The notes under the pieces were generated by a model that saw only the letters and a list, made by a program, of their open reading frames with translations, searched no databases and was not told where the DNA came from. Shown here piece by piece: positions 1 to 5,713 of a stretch of 9,269 nt of DNA (position 1 is the stretch's first letter; every line of letters begins with the position of its first letter). Source of the DNA: Parcubacteria group bacterium CG11_big_fil_rev_8_21_14_0_20_41_14 (lineage in GTDB: Bacteria > Patescibacteriota > Patescibacteriia > UBA2169). A program made the translations under genes and the position numbers. The stretch lies in the NCBI GenBank assembly GCA_002787075.1, contig PCVT01000054.1, forward strand, positions 1 to 9,269, given 5' to 3'.

Positions 1-193
1 TGTTAATAATCCCATTACCTTGGTTGGCAACTTAATTACCCATGGCGGCCGCACGGTGCGAGATTTGATGATTAACGGAAAATTTATTATCAAAGACCGC
101 AAGCATCTGTTAATCAATGAAAGCGAACTGCTGGATCAGACTCAGTCCGCGCATATGCAGATGCGGGGGAAAGTGGAAAAAGGCAGGGCGTAA
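1..193 (+). CDS. Probable amidohydrolase-family protein, C-terminal fragment (5' end outside window)
   Basis: An open frame enters from the left edge (first full codon at position 2) and stops at TAA 191-193, giving 63 residues. It reads ...LVGNLITHGG, then VRDLMINGKFIIKDRK, then LLINESELL. The pattern 'VRDxxINGKxIIKDxK...INExEL' resembles the last beta strands and helix of metal-dependent amidohydrolases of the cytosine deaminase / S-adenosylhomocysteine deaminase type, where a segment of the form 'V.DV.V.GK.VV.DGK' closes the small beta-sandwich domain after the barrel. The metal ligands and catalytic residues would lie upstream and are not visible, so substrate and activity cannot be judged. 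The stop codon abuts the first of several palindromes (194-222), and a terminator-like palindrome follows at 240-271, so this looks like a natural gene end. The family call rests on a short segment; another protein with a similar C-terminal beta domain is possible. Confidence 0.55.
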   Translation, partial: VNNPITLVGNLITHGGRTVRDLMINGKFIIKDRKHLLINESELLDQTQSAHMQMRGKVEKGRA

Positions 194-222
194 ACTTGTA
201 TATATTTTAAATATATACAAGT
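194..222. repeat. Inverted repeat (13-bp arms, 3-nt loop) next to the stop codon of the first gene
   Basis: Arms ACTTGTATATATT and its reverse complement are separated by three bases. The repeat begins one base after the TAA stop at 191-193. The stem is almost entirely A/T and no U-run follows, so by itself it is a poor intrinsic terminator. It could be an mRNA 3'-end stabilising hairpin or a protein-binding palindrome. Confidence 0.6.
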
Positions 223-239
223 CGTATCATTTTTCGTTT

Positions 240-271
240 CATAAAAACAGGATATATATCCTGTTTTTATG
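240..271. terminator. Perfect 32-bp palindrome, probable bidirectional intrinsic terminator
   Basis: The 32 bases are an exact palindrome. The core CAGGATATATATCCTG is flanked by AAAAA on the left and TTTTT on the right, so a transcript from either strand would form a stem followed by a U-run. It sits 47 nt after the stop of the amidohydrolase-like gene and is its most likely terminator. The AT-rich stem top makes it weaker than the 1782-1814 terminator. Confidence 0.6.
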
Positions 272-307
272 GTCGGATTTATTAAACGCAGTTAAAACCC
301 ATTTCAT

Positions 308-329
308 GCAAAACAGCTAGCTGTTTTGC
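308..329. repeat. Perfect 22-bp palindrome
   Basis: The bases GCAAAACAGCT and their reverse complement meet with no loop, forming an exact 22-bp palindrome. It shares the half-site AAAACAG...CTGTTTT with the 240-271 palindrome, but with a 4-bp centre (CTAG) instead of 10 bp. It is followed by ATTTTCG rather than a clean U-run, so it is less terminator-like. It may be a dyad binding site. Confidence 0.5.
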
Positions 330-335
330 GATTTT

Positions 336-370
336 CGCGCGGGCGCGGCGGTGCGCCGCACGTTAGCGCG
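336..370. repeat. GC-rich two-tier hairpin in an AT-rich spacer
   Basis: About 86% of bases 336-371 are G or C, in sharp contrast to the surrounding spacer. Outer arms CGCGC (336-340) and GCGCG (366-370) and inner arms GCGGCG (345-350) and CGCCGC (354-359, loop GTG) can stack into one stem with an internal loop. It is not part of any open frame that looks real. It could be a REP-like extragenic palindrome; no second copy is visible in the window. Confidence 0.4.
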
Positions 371-381
371 GTATGAAACCC

Positions 382-410
382 AAAAAAACAGAGCCTCATT
401 TGAGGCCCTG
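382..410 (-). terminator. Intrinsic terminator of the CxxCxxCC gene
   Basis: Read on the minus strand, arms CAGGGCCTCA (410-401) and TGAGGCTCTG (398-389) form a 10-bp stem with one G-U pair and a very short A-rich loop, followed directly by seven U (388-382). The stop codon of the gene at 396-884 lies inside the hairpin, an economical arrangement that supports both calls. Confidence 0.85.
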
Positions 411-884
411 CACGGCTATGGATATTCCCTTGGTCTTAAATAGCTTAATACCCTCCTCATTCAACCTCGCCAGAAGCGCTGGCGAAACGAAAAATCCAGG
501 CGGCACAAACATTTCTTTTCTGCCATCCAAATACATATAGCAGACGCAAACATCGCCGCCCAAGCATTCGCTTCTAATTCTGGTTGCATAGGAACGGCCT
601 AAAGCGCCTTCCGACACCTCCCACAATTGGGCCAAATTCCCCATCGCTCCTTGATTATGAAAATCTATAACCACCTTTGTTCTGTCGGGACGCTCTCCAT
701 ATCCCTTAATCCATTCGCAGCGAAATTCTTTGCACACTCCGGGCCGATCATTGTATTTGCGACATCCTTTTCCTTTCTCGCAATACTTGCACCATTGTCC
801 CGGCATTTTATCAATCTCAAAAACAGCGTGGGTTTTGCAACAGGCGGTACAATTTCCGCACGAACGTTCCTTCTGTTCAGGCAT
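396..884 (-). CDS. CxxCxxCC (YkgJ-type) cysteine-cluster protein, putative zinc- or iron-chelating
   Basis: A 162-residue cytoplasmic protein with no signal peptide or membrane segment. It opens with C9-x2-C12-x2-C15-C16, the signature of the CxxCxxCC 'putative zinc- or iron-chelating' family (PF03692, YkgJ). More cysteines follow at 32, 35, 41, 51 and 56, within a 'GxxWCxxC...GCxxYxxRPxxCxxFxCxW' segment, and at 107, 113 and 115: twelve in all. The family is thought to bind a metal ion or Fe-S cluster, but no biochemical role is established, so none is assigned. Start choice: a GTG at 891-893 opens the frame slightly longer, but it overlaps the AAAGGAG ribosome binding site; ATG at 882-884 lies 8 nt after that site and is preferred. 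It has its own promoter (929-957) and terminator (382-410), so it is probably monocistronic and divergent from the trmH-like unit. Confidence 0.88.
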   Translation of the reverse strand: MPEQKERSCGNCTACCKTHAVFEIDKMPGQWCKYCEKGKGCRKYNDRPGVCKEFRCEWIKGYGERPDRTKVVIDFHNQGAMGNLAQLWEVSEGALGRSYATRIRSECLGGDVCVCYMYLDGRKEMFVPPGFFVSPALLARLNEEGIKLFKTKGISIAVQGLK

Positions 885-892
885 TTTATACA

Positions 893-899
893 CTCCTTT
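893..899 (-). promoter_or_regulatory. Ribosome binding site deciding the start at 884
   Basis: On the minus strand AAAGGAG lies 8 nt before ATG 884-882. The alternative GTG at 893-891 would use the last G of this motif as its first base, which rules it out as the main start. Confidence 0.75.
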
Positions 900-928
900 T
901 AAAAGGGCTAAAATTGAAGTTGAGATAT

Positions 929-957
929 AGTATATGTCAATAATATAAATTTGGCAA
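929..957 (-). promoter_or_regulatory. Sigma70-type promoter for the CxxCxxCC gene
   Basis: On the minus strand, TTGCCA (957-952) and TATACT (934-929) are separated by exactly 17 bp; each matches the consensus in five of six positions. Transcription would start near 922, leaving a leader of about 38 nt that carries the AAAGGAG ribosome binding site. A TTGACA at 941-936 lies inside the spacer, but no good -10 box sits at the right distance from it. Confidence 0.65.
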
Positions 958-1000
958 TAGAATGCTGTACAGTACTCTTTTTATTCCACTTTTTGTTTCA

Positions 1001-1030
1001 TTTCTAGAAATAAAATAAATATGCTATAAT
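1001..1030 (+). promoter_or_regulatory. Extended -10 promoter for the small ORF / RNA methyltransferase unit
   Basis: TGCTATAAT at 1022-1030 is a perfect TATAAT with the extended TGn element. The -35 region (TTTCTA, about 18 bp upstream) is weak, as is common with extended -10 promoters. A perfect 12-bp palindrome, ATTTCTAGAAAT (1000-1011), covers the -35 region and could be an operator; that is inference. Transcription would begin near 1037. Confidence 0.6.
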
Positions 1031-1073
1031 AAATTAACTTATTTAGTAATTATTTTAAAAGGAGTAATACACT

Positions 1074-1226
1074 ATGAGTATGAGAAATCCTGAAATGGGA
1101 GGAGGGCAGCAAAAAAATCTGCTTGAAAGAAATGGGTCATGTCCCCATTTTTTCATTTTTTCGAAAAGCAAAGAATTGCCCATAAGTTATGATAGCAATC
1201 CTCCACAACATACGCTCCAACCATAA
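1074..1226 (+). CDS. Small 50-residue ORF of unknown function, possible leader peptide
   Basis: ATG 1074 follows AAAAGGAG with 9 nt spacing, the best ribosome binding site in the window, and the frame runs to TAA 1224-1226. The product starts MSMRNPEMGGGQQKNLLERN and then becomes irregular (SCPHFFIFSKSKELP...). No family is recognised. The frame contains a terminator-like hairpin (1127-1160) and overlaps the first 38 nt of the methyltransferase gene, whose own ribosome binding site is poor. It may therefore be a leader peptide or a translational coupler rather than a functional protein, or a short decayed gene. The start signal is convincing; the idea that the whole 50-residue product matters is not. 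Confidence 0.4.
   Translation: MSMRNPEMGGGQQKNLLERNGSCPHFFIFSKSKELPISYDSNPPQHTLQP
1127..1160 (+). terminator. Terminator-like hairpin upstream of the RNA methyltransferase gene (possible attenuator)
   Basis: AAATGGG (1130-1136) pairs with CCCATTT (1144-1150) around a 7-nt loop; further A-U and G-U pairs can extend the stem to about ten pairs. A U-rich stretch, TTTCATTTTTT (1150-1160 region), follows. It lies inside the small ORF and about 30 nt before ATG 1189, which is where a transcription attenuator would be. The stem has only three G-C pairs, so its strength is doubtful. Confidence 0.35.
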
Positions 1227-1659
1227 TGTTGGTTCAATATTCCGCACCGCGGACGCTCTTGGCATTGAAAAATTATACTTGTGCGGTATTACCCCCAGTC
1301 CGGTTGATAGGTTTGGCCGCAAAAACAGCGCTTTACATAAAGTATCTCTGGGCGCGGAAGAATATATACCATGGGAACATGCAACATCTATCACTGAACT
1401 TTTAGATAAGTTAAAACATGAAGGATATGCTATACTGGCATTAGAACAGCATAAGGATAGCACAGCGCTTGAGAGCGTGAAACTAAAAAAATCAAAAAAA
1501 TACGCTTTAGTAGTTGGTAATGAGGTTGAAGGGTTGCCGCAAGATATTCTAAAGCGCGCGGATGAAATTGTTGAAATCCCCATGCTCGGCAAAAAAGAAT
1601 CTTTGAATGTGTCAGTGGCGTTCGGGGTTGCTGTATATCAACTCATTTCGTCATCCTGA
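1189..1659 (+). CDS. SPOUT (SpoU/TrmH-like) RNA methyltransferase
   Basis: A 156-residue cytoplasmic S-adenosylmethionine-dependent RNA 2'-O-methyltransferase of the SpoU/TrmH class. All three family motifs are present: motif 1, N7-I-R-S-x-H-N-V-G-S-I-F-R19-T-A-D (residues 7-22), with the catalytic-type arginine R19; motif 2, LVVGNEVEGLP (107-117); and motif 3, IPMLGKKESLNVSVAFG (130-146). Motifs 2 and 3 form the trefoil knot that binds S-adenosylmethionine. The protein is only the catalytic domain: it lacks the N-terminal RNA-binding extension of RlmB or of the larger TrmH proteins, so the target (tRNA or rRNA, and which position) cannot be told. ATG 1189 is fixed because an in-frame TAA lies at 1183-1185; the ribosome binding site before it is poor, consistent with coupling to the overlapping small ORF. 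It converges on rpoBC and ends about 120 nt before a bidirectional terminator. Confidence 0.9.
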   Translation: MIAILHNIRSNHNVGSIFRTADALGIEKLYLCGITPSPVDRFGRKNSALHKVSLGAEEYIPWEHATSITELLDKLKHEGYAILALEQHKDSTALESVKLKKSKKYALVVGNEVEGLPQDILKRADEIVEIPMLGKKESLNVSVAFGVAVYQLISSS

Positions 1660-1781
1660 TCTATTTTATGAAAAAAATATATAAATCAATAATGTTAATC
1701 TGGAAAAGATTGCCCAATGGATCAAAAGAAATTGCGAAAAAATATAAATAATGGCATAAAAGCATAGAATTTTTAGACACT

Positions 1782-1814
1782 AAAAATCCCCCAGCATACG
1801 CTGGGGGATTTTTT
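1782..1814. terminator. Strong bidirectional intrinsic terminator between the methyltransferase gene and rpoC
   Basis: TCCCCCAGC (1787-1795) and GCTGGGGGA (1800-1808) form a 9-bp GC-rich stem with loop ATAC, flanked by A5 on the left and T6 on the right. It therefore works for the plus-strand methyltransferase transcript and, starting only 15 nt after the rpoC stop, for the minus-strand rpoBC transcript. The 1660-1781 spacer before it shows no convincing gene. Confidence 0.92.
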
Positions 1815-1822
1815 AATATAAT

Positions 1823-4800
1823 TTATTTTACCAAACCCTTTTGAAATCCAGTACCAGCAGGAATCAAGCGCCCAATAATGACATTCTCTTTCAAACCGCG
1901 CAAATGATCCACCTTGCCAGTAATAGCCGCGTCAATTAATACGCGCGCGGTTTCCTGGAAAGAGGCGGCAGAAAGGAATGACTCAGTAGATAAAGACGAC
2001 TTAGTAACTCCAAGCAAAAGCACTTCTCCGATTGCTTGCTGTTTTTTCTCTTTCTTTGTATCAATATTAACTGAATTAAAATGAGCCCGCTCAACAATCT
2101 CGCCAGGCAGAAAATCCGTGTCTCCTGCCTCTTTAATATACACTCTAGAGAAAATCTGGCGCGAAATAATTTCCAAGTGCTTGTCATTTAATTTTTGACC
2201 TTGGGAAGAATAAATATTCTGAATTTCCTTCATAACATATTTCTTAGCCGCGTCCTCTCCTTTAAGCTCATATAAATCATGCAAATCAACGCTTCCTTCA
2301 GATAAAACATCTCCTTGATTCACTACTTCGCCCTTTTTCACCAGAATGCCGAAATTGCCAGGCACTATATATGAAATCTGATCTCCGGCGCTAGACACCA
2401 CGCGCACGAACTTCTTAGTGCGCTTAATAGTGCCATCCATGCCAGCGTTTACCACATCATCACCTTCTGAAAATAGAACATCACCCTTTTTAACCTTGTC
2501 CTTGTCATCAACTTTGCAATTTTCTTCTGAATACTCTTCCAAAGAATATTTTTCTTCTTGCTCTATCGCGGCTGTAATAGTAATAGTCCGAACCCCGTTC
2601 TCATCCGTTATATTAGATACTTTTCCGGTAATTTCGGATATGATAGCGCCTTTTGTAATTCTGCGCGCTTCAAAAATTTCTTCAACCCTAGGCAAACCTT
2701 GGGTAATATCCTGGCCTGATGCAACTCCTCCAGTATGGAATGTGCGCATTGTGAGCTGAGTTCCAGGCTCTCCGATTGACTGAGCAGCTATAATTCCAGC
2801 TGCTGTTCCAAGCTCAACTGGCTTATTATATCCTAAATCATAACCATAGCATTTAGCGCAAATGCCGCGCCTTGACTTGCATGAAAGCACACTCCTTATT
2901 TTAACGCATTCCAAATCCAATTTAGCGATTTCTTCTGCTTGATCATAATTAATCATTTCCCCTGATTTAACGATTACTTTTCCTCTCTTGCCTTTTATGT
3001 CTTGCATAACTGTTCTTCCTGAAACACGCTCAGCGATTGTTTCTCCCATAAGCTCGCTATCAGCAATAGTAATATCCCATCCTTCAGTATCTTTGCAGTC
3101 ATCTTCAGCAATGATGATATCTTGCGCCACATCAATCAAGCGCCGAGTCAAATATCCAGCGTTCGCTGTTCGAAGCGCTGTGTCAGTCAAACCTTTTCTG
3201 GCGCCATGAGTTGAAATAAAATATTCAAGCACATCAAATCCTTCTTTAAAGTTCGCTTTAACAGGCAATTCAATGGTTGCGCCAGATGGAGAAGTAACTA
3301 ATCCCTTCATTCCCATCATCTGAGTGGTCTGCCCCCAAGAGCCTCTAGCTCCTGATTCAACCATAGTATAAATAGGATTCAATGGATTATTAAAAGAATT
3401 CTGCGCTTTTTGAGTAATCTCATCTTTAACGCGCGCCCAAATTTCAATTACCCTAGAATGGCGCTCATCATCAGTTAAAAGGCCTTCTTCATATTGCTCT
3501 TGAATTTTATCAACCTCTAACTGGGAAATAGAAAGCATTTCTTTCTTTTCTGAAAGCTCTGGCAAATCAGCCATTGCCCAACTCATTCCAGAACGGGTGG
3601 AATGATAGAATCCAAGCTGCATTAAATCATCAAGCATTGCAGCGGTTTGCTCTAATCCATATAACCTAAAGCACTGGCTTGTGATATTTTTTAATGATTT
3701 TTTGTTAGTAACTTCATTTACAAACCCGATTTTTTCCGGAATAACTTCATTAAACATTATTCTGCCTACAGTAGTTTCTAAAATTTCATTGTCTTTTTTA
3801 ACCTTGATCATTCTGTGCAAGCTCACTATATCATAATCATACGCAAGCTTTGCTTCTTGCTCTGATGAAAAAATCTTTTCATATTTTGGCTGGCTTTCAT
3901 CAAGCTGGGTAAGATAATAGCAGCCAAACACAATATCAAGCCCTGGGGTTGAGACCGGCTCTCCAGTTGCTGGCTTAAGTAGATTTTTAGAAGAAAGCAT
4001 AATCTCTTTTGCCTCGCGCCGCGCTTCAAGAGTAAGTGGAACATGCACAGCCATTTGGTCTCCGTCAAAGTCAGCGTTAAAAGCGCTACAAACCAATGGA
4101 TGGACGTGAATTGCTTTTCCTTCAATCAAAACCGGCTGAAACGCCTGTATTCCCAAACGATGCAAGGTTGGGGCGCGATTCAAAAACACATGAGCGTCGC
4201 GCGTTACTTCTTCTAGAATATCCCAGACCTCGGCGTGCCCTGCTTCAATGTACCTATTCGCGCTTCTCACATTATGCACAATTTCGCGCTTAATAAGCTG
4301 GCTTATAACAAACGGCTTGAATAATTCCAAAGCCATGGTTTTTGGCAAACCACATTGGTGCAATTTTAATTTAGGACCAACAACAATAACGCTTCGTCCT
4401 GAATAGTCAATTCTCTTTCCCAAAAGATTCTGCCGAAATCTTCCTTGCTTTCCTTTAAGCATATCAGCGATTGAGCGCAATACCCTTCGCTGGCCAGTTG
4501 AGGCAGTCACGGTTTTGCCATGGCGCGCGCTATTGTCGATAAGCGCGTCAACAGCTTCCTGCAACATTCGCTTTTCATTGCGCACAATAACTTCAGGAGC
4601 ATTCAAGTCCTTTAATCTGCGCAAGCGATTATTTCTGTTGATGACCCTGCGATACAAATCATTTAAATCGCTTGTGGCGAATCTTCCTCCATCTAACTGA
4701 ACCATAGGCCGCAAATCAGGAGGAATAACTGGAATCACGGTTAATACCATTGATTCAGGCCTAATGCCTGTTTTTGACAAGCTCTGGAGAAGCTTTTCTC

Positions 4801-5707
4801 TTCGCATAAGCTTTTTACGTCGCCCGCCTTTTGCTTTTTCCAATTGCTGATCCATCTCTTTTATTTGCGTGCCAAGATCAATGCTTTTTAAAAGTTCATA
4901 AATAGCCTCAGCCCCGATTCCAGCGTCAAAAATATGCCCATACTTCATTGATAAATCATGGTACGAGCTCTCTGAAACAACCTGCTTAACTGCTAAAGAA
5001 GATAATTCTTGCTTGGCTGTTTCAAACGCGTTATCTAATTGCTCTTTCTTTTCAGCCAACAAATCCTGCATTAGGCCTTTTTCTTTTGCTAATTTTTGCG
5101 CCAATGCTTCAGCAGAAATTCCTGTTTTAGTTAAAGCTTCTTGCTTCTGCTCAAGCGCATTTTTGAATTCCTTTTCTAAAGATGATGACTTGCTCTTATA
5201 TTCTTGTCCTACCTGCTCAAGAAGCTGTTTTTTCTTATCTTCATCAACTGATGTAATAATAAAACTGGCAAAATAGATAACTTTTTCTAATTCTTGAACA
5301 GACAAATCCAAAACTAGACCGATTTTAGAAGGCACGCCACGCAAAAACCAAATATGCGAAACAGGCGCTGATAAATCAATATGCCCCATTCGCTCGCGCC
5401 GAACTAAAGCGCGAGTAACTTCCACGCCGCATTTGTCGCACACAATGCCTTTGTATCTGATGCGCTTATATTTTCCGCAATAGCATTCCCAATCCTTGGT
5501 TGGACCAAAAATACGCTCATCAAACAAACCGTCTTTTTCTGGTTTTTGAGTTCTGTAGTTTATGGTTTCCGGCTTTAATACTTCTCCATGTGACCAGCGA
5601 TGTATATCATCAGTGCTTGCTAGGCGCAACCGGATCGCGTCAAAATCAACAGGCCTGGGAGCTGATTGCGGAGAAGAAAATGTTCGTGTTGTTGAAGGCG
5701 TTGACAT
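1823..5707 (-). CDS. rpoC: DNA-directed RNA polymerase subunit beta'
   Basis: The 1294-residue beta' subunit of the core RNA polymerase (alpha2-beta-beta'-omega), which carries the catalytic magnesium site. Visible in order: a Ser/Thr/Pro-rich 20-residue tail; the N-terminal zinc finger C75, C77, C90, C93; a charged, coiled-coil-like insert at about 155-245; the clamp helices and lid region (about 255-345); the catalytic NADFDGD motif at 544-550 with Asp 546, 548 and 550; the second zinc site C871, C943, C950, C953; the bridge-helix region and the trigger loop around LTMRTFH (985-991); repeated barrel-sandwich-like segments (about 1020-1145); and the C-terminal FLSAASFQETARVL and ENVIIGRLIPAGTG segments. 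The protein ends soon after, without the longer tail of Bacillus RpoC. It is about 95 residues longer than Bacillus subtilis RpoC, owing mainly to the insert and the extra barrel-sandwich unit. The start lies 6 nt after the rpoB stop, with no clear ribosome binding site, which suggests coupled translation. It is intact. Confidence 0.99.
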   Translation of the reverse strand: MSTPSTTRTFSSPQSAPRPVDFDAIRLRLASTDDIHRWSHGEVLKPETINYRTQKPEKDGLFDERIFGPTKDWECYCGKYKRIRYKGIVCDKCGVEVTRALVRRERMGHIDLSAPVSHIWFLRGVPSKIGLVLDLSVQELEKVIYFASFIITSVDEDKKKQLLEQVGQEYKSKSSSLEKEFKNALEQKQEALTKTGISAEALAQKLAKEKGLMQDLLAEKKEQLDNAFETAKQELSSLAVKQVVSESSYHDLSMKYGHIFDAGIGAEAIYELLKSIDLGTQIKEMDQQLEKAKGGRRKKLMRREKLLQSLSKTGIRPESMVLTVIPVIPPDLRPMVQLDGGRFATSDLNDLYRRVINRNNRLRRLKDLNAPEVIVRNEKRMLQEAVDALIDNSARHGKTVTASTGQRRVLRSIADMLKGKQGRFRQNLLGKRIDYSGRSVIVVGPKLKLHQCGLPKTMALELFKPFVISQLIKREIVHNVRSANRYIEAGHAEVWDILEEVTRDAHVFLNRAPTLHRLGIQAFQPVLIEGKAIHVHPLVCSAFNADFDGDQMAVHVPLTLEARREAKEIMLSSKNLLKPATGEPVSTPGLDIVFGCYYLTQLDESQPKYEKIFSSEQEAKLAYDYDIVSLHRMIKVKKDNEILETTVGRIMFNEVIPEKIGFVNEVTNKKSLKNITSQCFRLYGLEQTAAMLDDLMQLGFYHSTRSGMSWAMADLPELSEKKEMLSISQLEVDKIQEQYEEGLLTDDERHSRVIEIWARVKDEITQKAQNSFNNPLNPIYTMVESGARGSWGQTTQMMGMKGLVTSPSGATIELPVKANFKEGFDVLEYFISTHGARKGLTDTALRTANAGYLTRRLIDVAQDIIIAEDDCKDTEGWDITIADSELMGETIAERVSGRTVMQDIKGKRGKVIVKSGEMINYDQAEEIAKLDLECVKIRSVLSCKSRRGICAKCYGYDLGYNKPVELGTAAGIIAAQSIGEPGTQLTMRTFHTGGVASGQDITQGLPRVEEIFEARRITKGAIISEITGKVSNITDENGVRTITITAAIEQEEKYSLEEYSEENCKVDDKDKVKKGDVLFSEGDDVVNAGMDGTIKRTKKFVRVVSSAGDQISYIVPGNFGILVKKGEVVNQGDVLSEGSVDLHDLYELKGEDAAKKYVMKEIQNIYSSQGQKLNDKHLEIISRQIFSRVYIKEAGDTDFLPGEIVERAHFNSVNIDTKKEKKQQAIGEVLLLGVTKSSLSTESFLSAASFQETARVLIDAAITGKVDHLRGLKENVIIGRLIPAGTGFQKGLVK

Positions 5708-5713
5708 AGTTTT
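5708..5713 (-). other. Six-nucleotide rpoB-rpoC junction without a Shine-Dalgarno sequence
   Basis: The rpoB TAA (5716-5714) is followed by six bases and then the rpoC ATG (5707-5705). The bases before that ATG read TAAATAAAAAACT, with no purine-rich binding site at normal distance; the only GAGAG lies within the last rpoB codons. Re-initiation by ribosomes finishing rpoB would keep beta and beta' synthesis balanced. Confidence 0.6.

Noticed and set aside
46..53. GCGGCCGC, a NotI-like site next to CCATGG, hinting at cloning-vector DNA
   Set aside because: It lies in frame within a natural-looking coding segment and no other vector sequence is present.
117..320. A 67-codon plus-strand ORF
   Set aside because: It starts inside the amidohydrolase-like gene in another frame and runs through two palindromes, including the likely terminator; it has no family signature.
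965..972. CTGTACAG as a possible LexA (SOS) box
   Set aside because: The CTGT and ACAG halves are adjacent, without the 8-bp gap of the E. coli-type box, and there is no match to the Gram-positive type box.
1137..1592. A 151-codon minus-strand ORF
   Set aside because: It is the antisense shadow of the SPOUT methyltransferase, whose three motifs are unmistakable.
1074..1659. A frameshifted, longer methyltransferase gene joining the small ORF to the 1189 ORF
   Set aside because: The methyltransferase begins naturally with its motif 1 close to the N-terminus as in other minimal SPOUT proteins, and the small ORF shows no similarity to a SPOUT N-terminal domain.
1668..1751. A 27-codon plus-strand ORF just after the methyltransferase stop (lysine-rich, starts MKKIYKSIMLIWKRL)
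   Set aside because: No ribosome binding site, very short, and composed mostly of codons expected in A-rich spacer DNA. Re-initiation is possible but nothing supports it.
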